This document shows positions 58,401 through 64,000 of a stretch of 64,000 nucleotides of DNA, one piece after another. How positions within the stretch are numbered: position 1 is the stretch's first letter; the number at the start of each line of letters is the position of its first letter. Source of the stretch: Chloropicon primus (taxonomy: Eukaryota > Chlorophyta > Chloropicophyceae > Chloropicales > Chloropicaceae). The notes beneath the pieces were generated by a model, which saw only the letters and a list, made by a program, of their open reading frames with translations, was not told the DNA's origin and did not search any database. Both the position numbers and the translations under genes were made by a program. The stretch lies in assembly GCA_023205875.1 (NCBI GenBank), contig CP060756.1, positions 620,001 to 684,000 of the forward strand, read 5' to 3'.

Positions 58401-58869
58401 CCTCCCCGCTCAAGAGCAAGCGAACCAAACGACCCTTGACACCAAGAGAGCAGATCTTCAAACAGTGTTCATCTGACGATTAAATCCTCCAAAGAACGCC
58501 AAACCCCTCAAGTGAGGGCTCTTTCGAAAGATCGCGAGACGATGATTTCGCCTGTTTGCCTCTCCCCCCTCTCCCCTTGGCCTCTCCCCTCGCGTTTCCC
58601 TTGGCCGCTCCCTCGAAGACTCTCCACTCCAAACAACGCCAGCCAGCGCCCAATTGAAAAGTGGATAACGTCGCGTCGCGTCGTCGGCGGTCCAGAGGAG
58701 CAGAGGGAACGACGAGAGGTTTTCGAGGCGGAGGGGCGAGGTAAAGGTGTTGTGAGTGTCGTGGGAACGAAAGAGAATCTCGCGAGCTTTCCAACGGTGT
58801 GTCGCTTGACGGAATCTTCTTCGAGGGGCGACGGGGACAGGGACAGGAAGGGTTTGAGGCTTGTGTCCC
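58401..58869. other. Divergent promoter region between the small helical gene and the SAM carrier
   Basis: GA- and CT-rich sequence without a convincing gene. It probably holds both promoters. Confidence 0.45.
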
Positions 58870-60096
58870 ATGGAAAGGATGGGAGGGGGCAGGGAGAGGG
58901 AGGCCGTCGCGGCGAGGGCGGAATTGAACATGCTGCTCGTGCTTTCCGCGACCAGGGAGGAGGGTAAGGGGAGGACCAGATCCAGGCAGGTGGTGCGACG
59001 GGTGTGGAGGAAGATGGAGGGGTGCAAGTCTCGCGGTCTCGGTCTGAGGAGGAGGCCCGCCTTGGAGGGCCAGGGCGTGTTGGGAGGCCTCTTCGGCCAA
59101 GCGCAGGGGTCCAAGGGGTCCCTTGCCTTTGCTGCATTCTCGCCAGAGGAGCCGGTCCTGGGCCTTGCCACGACACTCCGAGGGGGTGGGGCCAAGAAGG
59201 AGAAGAAGAAGCTGACCGCGGTGGAGGCCGAGGCCCTCCAGTTCAGGAAGAAGGTCCACACGGTGATCAGCAACCTCCTTGCTGGAGCGATCGCAGGCGC
59301 CTCCGTGGAGTCCGCCCTGTACCCGATCGACACCATAAAGACGAGGCTCCAAGCGATGAAGGGGTCGGTGGGGCTGAAGGACAAGGTGGGGGCCCTCCGA
59401 GGAAGCACGAGCTTGTACTCTGGCCTCCTGGGCAACCTGGTCGGCGTCATCCCGGCCTCGGCCCTCTTCTTCAGCGTCTACGAGCCGGTGAAGAACAAGC
59501 TCATGGAGCCCTCGGCAGGCATTCCCCAGTGGTGCGCCCAGTTCACCGCCGCGGCCACGGCCGCTGTGAGCGCATCCTTCATCCGCGTCCCGACCGAGGT
59601 CATCAAATCCAGGATGCAAGTCGGGCAGTTCAAGTCGGCCATCACGGCGATGAAGACGATCGTCAGGCAGGAGGGATTCACGGGCGTTTACGCCGGCTAC
59701 AAGAGCTTCCTCCTGAGGGACATCACTTTTGACGTCATCGAGTTCGTCTCCTACGAGCAGATCAGGAACTTTTACTTGCAGTCCAAGGGCCCGGATGCCA
59801 AGCTCAATGCTTTGGAGGGCAGCGGCATCGGGGCAGTGGCGGGGGCGCTCACCGCCACCTTCACCACGCCATTCGACGTGATCAAGACTAGGATGATGCT
59901 TCAGGGGACCAACAAGGTGTACGCGGGCGTCTTCGATTGCACCAGGAAGATGATCGCCGAGGAGGGCATGGGAGCCCTCTTCAAGGGTGTTGGGCCCAGG
60001 GTCACGTGGATCTCCATCGGAGGGGCAGTCTTCTTCGGTGCCCTGGAGAAGGCAAAGTCCCTCCTGGAGGGCCTCGGCCCCAAGGAAGAGGAGTAG
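58870..60096 (+). CDS. SAMC: Mitochondrial-carrier-family S-adenosylmethionine transporter
   Basis: 408 residues, single exon; the ATG at 58870 is the first ATG of the frame (a TTG lies earlier). The carrier core starts near residue 130 and has three repeats with the motif Pro-x-Asp/Glu-x2-Lys/Arg: YPIDTIKTRLQ, VPTEVIKSRMQ and TPFDVIKTRMM. The RVPTEVIKSRMQVG form is typical of SAM carriers (plant SAMC1, human SLC25A26), which exchange SAM for S-adenosylhomocysteine across mitochondrial or plastid envelope membranes. The Arg-rich extension of about 130 residues suggests an organelle transit peptide; plastid and mitochondrion are both possible. Confidence 0.88.
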   Translation: MERMGGGREREAVAARAELNMLLVLSATREEGKGRTRSRQVVRRVWRKMEGCKSRGLGLRRRPALEGQGVLGGLFGQAQGSKGSLAFAAFSPEEPVLGLATTLRGGGAKKEKKKLTAVEAEALQFRKKVHTVISNLLAGAIAGASVESALYPIDTIKTRLQAMKGSVGLKDKVGALRGSTSLYSGLLGNLVGVIPASALFFSVYEPVKNKLMEPSAGIPQWCAQFTAAATAAVSASFIRVPTEVIKSRMQVGQFKSAITAMKTIVRQEGFTGVYAGYKSFLLRDITFDVIEFVSYEQIRNFYLQSKGPDAKLNALEGSGIGAVAGALTATFTTPFDVIKTRMMLQGTNKVYAGVFDCTRKMIAEEGMGALFKGVGPRVTWISIGGAVFFGALEKAKSLLEGLGPKEEE

Positions 60097-60345
60097 CCCC
60101 CCTTCTCCATCCCACCCTGTTGCATGTAAACACAAACTATCTGTAAATAAATGCGTTCCAAAACCCAAACGAACATCGCAGAAGAAGCGCCTCAAGCTAC
60201 CGAGTTGTGCATCAAACAAACCGATGCATTGCCCCATTCTACACCCAACACGCAACAATCCCGCACCTCAAGCTCCCTCCTTCAGCTCCTCCTCTCCTCA
60301 GCCCGAGCTCCGCTCCAAGTATTCCCGACGACAGTTAGAGAGGAG

Positions 60346-62028
60346 ATGGCCTCGGCTATCCTCCGGGTGGCCCTGGCCAACAAGGGCCGGGCGGCCCTGT
60401 CGTTGCTTGGCAAGACGTACTCGTACGGGAACCTTCTGGCGAGCGCGCAGCGACAGGCCCAGCGCATCGGAGCACGAGAACGAGGGAAGGACGCGTGCGT
60501 CGTCGTGTTAGCGGAAAGCGGGCCCGAGTACCTGATTGCGACCTGGGCCACGTGGTTGTCGGGCATGGTGGCCGTTCCGCTCTCTCCCTCTCACCCGAGC
60601 AAGGAGCTGGAGTATTTCGTCAAGGTATGACCTCGCCCGCTTGGCCGCTCCCTCTCTTCCTCGTGGCTGACCCCTCCTTTGCTCTCTCTCTCTCTCTCTC
60701 TCTGGACAGGACTGTGGGGCGAAGGCGATCCTTCACTGTCCCAGCCTGGAGGAGAAGGCCCGAGGGCTTTCCTCGGCGACGGGTGTGGGCACAGATCTGG
60801 TGGAGTGCGCAGATGTTGGAGACGTGGAGGTCGCTGCCGAGGCCTTGGACCTGCCGGGCGAGGAAGACGGGGCTCTCCTCGTGTACACGAGCGGAACCAC
60901 TGGGAAGCCCAAGGGGGCTCTCCACACCCACGGCAGCCTGGAGTACCAGATGCGATCCATGTCTGAGGCGTGGGAGTGGCAGCGTTCGGACAAGATACTC
61001 CACTGCTTGCCGCTCCACCACATCCACGGCATGGTGAACGCATTGCACTGCGCCCACTTTAACGCCGCTCACGTCGAGTTCCTGGGATCCTCTTTCAGCC
61101 CCCGGAGGGTGTGGGACGCCCTGGCCGAGGACGAGAGCATCAGCGTCTTCATGGGAGTGCCGACGATGTATGCTTACCTGCTGAGTCACCTGGATCGCCT
61201 CAAGGGGTCCGAGGGAGGCGGGGGGGCGAGCGACTTGCTCTACCTCAAGTACGTGGAAGCCGCAAAGCGGCTGAGGCTCGCCGTGAGCGGGTCCAGTGCC
61301 TGCCCCGTGCCTGTGATGCAGAAGTGGGCGGGCATCTCTGGGGAGGTGCTTCTGGAGCGGTACGGAATGTCGGAGACGGGAATGATCCTCTCGAACCCCC
61401 TCGAAAGCGGCAGGCGGATTGTGGGGACCGTGGGAAGGCCTCTACCTTATGTGGATGTCGAGGTCACGGAGGAGGGGGAACTCCTCGTGCGATCGAAGTG
61501 AGTAGCAAGCCAATTGGATTGCCGCTAGCAGGCCTTTAGTCTAACCCCCTCGCATTCTCTTCCACCAGGTGCATGATGAAGGGGTACTACAACAAGCCAA
61601 AGGAGACGGAGGCCGCATTCGTGCAAGTCGGTGGGGAGGACTACTTCAAGACCGGGGACAGCGTCGCGTTTGACGAGGCCTCCGGGGTGTACACAATCAA
61701 GGGAAGGATCAGTGCTGACATCATAAAGCACAAGGGCTACAAGGTGAGTGCCCTGGACATTGAGAACGTCTTGCTCTCTCACAGCTGCGTAAAAGAGTGC
61801 GCCGTCGTCGGCGTAGGCCACGAGCTCTTTGGAGAGGCCATCGTCGCCGTGGTTGTGAAGAACGAAGAGGTCGGCGGCCTCGAAAGCCTGGGGGACCTCC
61901 AAGCCCTATGCAAGGACCACCTGGCGGATTACCAGACGCCCCAAAGGGTGGAATTCCGGGACGAGATCCCAAGGAACGCGATGGGAAAGGTGAACAAGAG
62001 GGAGCTGGCAAAGTCCATAAGTTCTTAG
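60346..62028 (+). CDS. Malonyl-CoA synthetase (AAE13/ACSF3/MatB type)
   Basis: Three exons: 60346-60624, 60710-61497 and 61569-62028, introns 85 and 71 bp, 508 residues. It activates malonate to malonyl-CoA with ATP. The AMP-binding motif LLVYTSGTTGKPKGALHTHG lies in exon 2. LLERYGMSETGM, FKTGDSVAFDEASGVYTIKGR and the lysine motif NAMGKVNKREL are present, so it is likely active. The order matches AAE13 and ACSF3. An in-frame ATG at 60151 would add 65 residues, with SSSLLQLLLSSARAPL, a possible mitochondrial leader; both starts are possible. The intron-1 pyrimidine tract is a CT run. Confidence 0.9.
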
Positions 62029-62068
62029 GCAAAGGGTTTCCATAATTTACGCCTCACTCTCCCTTGGT

Positions 62069-62740
62069 TCACGACGCCGACGGATCCTTCGTGACTCTCA
62101 GGTACCCCTTGTTGCTCGGCACGGAGAGCTTCGTGAAGCCGTGCTCGAACTTCGCGGAGGCGTCCTCGTCGCTGAGCGTCGGGACCACCATGCAGTCCTT
62201 CCCGCTGCACCAGTCGGCAGGGGTGGCCACGCTGTGCTTTGCCGTGAGTTGCAAGGAGTCGATGGCCCTCAGAACCTCCTGGAAATTCCTCCCCGTGGTC
62301 GCAGGGTAAAGAATCGACAAGGCAAGCGTCTTGTCCGGCTTTATCACAAAGACTGCTCTGCAGGTCATGGGCATCCCTTCCTTGTCTTTCTCCTCCGGAT
62401 CCAGCATCCCGTACACCGTGGCCACCTCCCTCTTCGGGTCGCTCACAATCGGGTAGCAGACCTTGGCCTCCCCACAGAACTCTGGCAGTGCCTCAATGTC
62501 CTTGATCCAAGTCTTGTGGGACTCGGTCGTGTTGCAGGACAGGGCAGCCACCTTCACCCCCCTCTTGTCGAATTCCCCCAGCAGCCTCGCCACAGATCCC
62601 AGTTCTGTCGTGCACACGGGCGTGAAATCGTTTGGATGGCTGAAGAGCACCGCCCACCTGCCTTCTATGTACTCGTGCCACCTCAGGGGCCCCGCCGTGG
62701 AGTCTGCCCTGAAGTCTGGCACCCTCGTCCCCAACCGCAT
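62069..62740 (-). CDS. PRDX6: 1-Cys peroxiredoxin (PRDX6 type)
   Basis: 223 residues, single exon, ATG at 62740; the frame opens further but no ATG precedes it. It reduces peroxides. FSHPNDFTPVCTTELGSVA carries the peroxidatic Cys43, and VAALSCNTTESHKTW and IVSDPKREVATVYGMLD follow. The C-terminal domain (TGRNFQEVLRAIDSLQ, TPADWCSGKDCMVVP) is typical of the PRDX6 subfamily. Two further cysteines in the C-terminal part may be incidental. Likely cytosolic. Confidence 0.95.
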   Translation of the reverse strand: MRLGTRVPDFRADSTAGPLRWHEYIEGRWAVLFSHPNDFTPVCTTELGSVARLLGEFDKRGVKVAALSCNTTESHKTWIKDIEALPEFCGEAKVCYPIVSDPKREVATVYGMLDPEEKDKEGMPMTCRAVFVIKPDKTLALSILYPATTGRNFQEVLRAIDSLQLTAKHSVATPADWCSGKDCMVVPTLSDEDASAKFEHGFTKLSVPSNKGYLRVTKDPSAS

Positions 62741-63368
62741 CTGTTCACAAAACGTCTCCACAACACAAATACGATTCGACCGAACCGAACCCTTCGACCT
62801 CCTCGACCCCACCAATCCGCCTCCCGCTCCTCCCTTCGCCACCGCTCCTCCTCCTCCTTCCACGCCGACCAGCGCGCGCTGCTACTCTGCTGCTTTGTGT
62901 CCCTGACACAAGGAACACGAAGGGAGGTCGCTCGCTCTGTCTGTTGCGGAGAGAGAGAGAGGGCGCGGGGGTGGCGTCGAGGGGGACGACGCAACGCGGA
63001 AGCGAAACTGCGTCTCACGAGCTCTCGCTTGATCCTTCACTTCACGGCTTTCGGCCTCGTGCAAGCCGAGGAGAGAGAGAGAGAGAGGAAAGGCGTCATC
63101 TTCAACTTCAACTTCATCGTCAACACCAAACGCAGCTGCAGCGAGGAGGGGAGGCGCCGGAGGGGAGGTTGTCGTGTGTTTGCAGAGGCGTTGGTGGTGG
63201 TCTCAAGGAGAGGGGAGGTTTAGGCTCCGCGGCGAGAGAGGCGAGGGGCCTCGCATACGGATAACTGTCGCTCTGGCTGCTGTGGGTGGGAAAGATTTGT
63301 AAGGAGGAAGCAGGAAGGAGCGCACTGCCTAGACGACTGGCCTATCTATATTGTATAGTATTGTCGGA
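62741..63368. other. Divergent promoter region between PRDX6 and the STMP1-like gene
   Basis: GA runs near 62949-62960 and 63073-63088 lie in it. Several open frames are only shadows. No gene is supported. Confidence 0.5.
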
Positions 63369-63672
63369 ATGGCCTTTGTCAGGGGAGCCCTTGGAGCTTT
63401 CGTGGGCCAGGCCTTTGCCGGTAGCAGAAGCCTGCAGGCCCTCACGATAGGCGTCGCCGTGGGCATCTACTTGGACCAAAACTACACCGTGCCGAACGTG
63501 AAGGAGGAGACGAAACGGTAAGGAAGCACGTTTGACTCGACAGCCTTCTGGCTTCCTTACGGCGCTTGGGACTGACCTCGTTTTCTTGGGTTCTTCCATT
63601 GGCCTTCTTCTTCGCTGCAGGTTGTGGGGCGTTTTGAAGGAGAAGGAAAAGGAGCACAGAAAGAGAAAGTGA
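63369..63672 (+). CDS. Short transmembrane mitochondrial protein, STMP1/DUF4535-like
   Basis: Exon 1 63369-63517, intron 103 bp (GTAAGG...GCTGCAG), exon 2 63621-63672; 66 residues. It is too short for most gene finders. It has one hydrophobic segment (about ALTIGVAVGIYLDQNYTVPNV) followed by a charged tail. GIYLDQNYTVPNV matches the signature of STMP1-type microproteins (GMYLAQNYDIPN in human), a respiratory-chain-associated inner membrane microprotein. The N-terminal FVRGALGAFVGQAFAGSRS is longer than in human. Identity is by motif only. Confidence 0.75.
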
Positions 63673-63883
63673 GGTGCCTCATGTACTCCGAGGGGAGGGG
63701 GGGGGGCTGGGTCAACCACTTCACCACCCGGTGGGAAGCGAAGCCGAGGTGGTTGTCCGCTCTCTCTCTCTCTCTCTTATTTACCAACCAATGTAAAACA
63801 AAAAAATGTAAACGCTTGTTAGTTTTAGTATTCACCCTTCCCCCCTCGCTGACTATCCGCCTCGAAAAGGAGCAGCGAGGCGG

Positions 63884-64000
63884 TCACTCGGCCATCGGCT
63901 CCGCACCAGCCCCCGCAGGAGTGTTGGCGAGCACGGGCTTCCCGGCTTCGATCCCCCCGTGTGCCGCTTCCCCCTCCTTCGCTCTGTCCTCGCCAGCGGC
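63884..64000 (-). CDS. 3' end of a gene cut by the window edge
   Basis: On the minus strand the sequence from the window end reads AGEDRAKEGEAAHGGIEAG and so on to a stop at 63886-63884, ending AGAEPMAE. It is an Ala/Gly/Glu-rich, probably disordered C-terminus of about 38 residues. It could be a real gene end or chance; the open frame and codon use fit a gene. Confidence 0.35.
   Translation of the reverse strand, partial: AAGEDRAKEGEAAHGGIEAGKPVLANTPAGAGAEPMAE

Overview
The window looks like nuclear DNA of a compact, GC-rich unicellular green alga, probably a picoprasinophyte-type chlorophyte. This is an inference from gene content: plastid genes (stromal processing peptidase, SufD, SecA), a SnRK1 kinase, plant-type complex I NDUFB8, short GT-AG introns of about 70-260 bp, small intergenic gaps and TGTAA-like motifs after several stop codons. 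About 33 protein genes are called, most single-exon or two-exon. Long open frames antisense to these genes are codon-bias shadows and are not annotated.

Layout. 0.5-8 kb: trehalase, the tRNA-modifying MTO1/MnmG enzyme, a photolyase-N/hydrolase fusion on the other strand, then a four-copy 193-bp tandem array. 8-23.5 kb: a small conserved protein, SNF5, a GST-like protein, a short-chain dehydrogenase, the proteasome shuttles RAD23 and DSK2 on either side of MsrA, SmD1, a PhyH-like oxygenase and the SnRK1 kinase. 23.7-34.9 kb: one 3,731-aa cell-surface protein with 30 IPT/TIG repeats. 35.6-35.8 kb: a circularly permuted tRNA-Ser(UGA) gene. 36-49.5 kb: GlnRS, stromal processing peptidase, ANKRD39-like and CINP-like genes only 27 bp apart, a TPR protein, PIG-V, a TBC1D13-like Rab GAP and an unknown gene. 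49.6-51.2 kb: a SecA C-terminal fragment without its motor domain. 51.3-54.7 kb: NDUFB8, an intact-looking Fanzor (eukaryotic TnpB-like RNA-guided nuclease family) and a small membrane-protein gene. 54.7-64 kb: a plastid membrane protein, SufD, a small BORCS7-like protein, a SAM carrier, malonyl-CoA synthetase, 1-Cys peroxiredoxin, an STMP1-like microprotein and the 3' end of a last gene.

The two outstanding items are the permuted tRNA-Ser(UGA) (minus strand, 35756 to 35664) and the Fanzor gene (52144-54312). In the tRNA the 3' half lies upstream of the 5' half, separated by 11 nt; all class II arms form, and leader and trailer can pair into a splicing-endonuclease-like junction. In the Fanzor, Asp520, Glu615, Asp704 and a four-cysteine zinc ribbon are all present behind a lysine-rich N-terminal tail. 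Most other genes are ordinary housekeeping functions. Functional grouping is loose: ubiquitin shuttles (RAD23, DSK2), plastid biogenesis (SPP, SufD, SecA fragment), methionine and redox repair (MsrA, PRDX6, GST) and translation (GlnRS, MTO1, tRNA-Ser).
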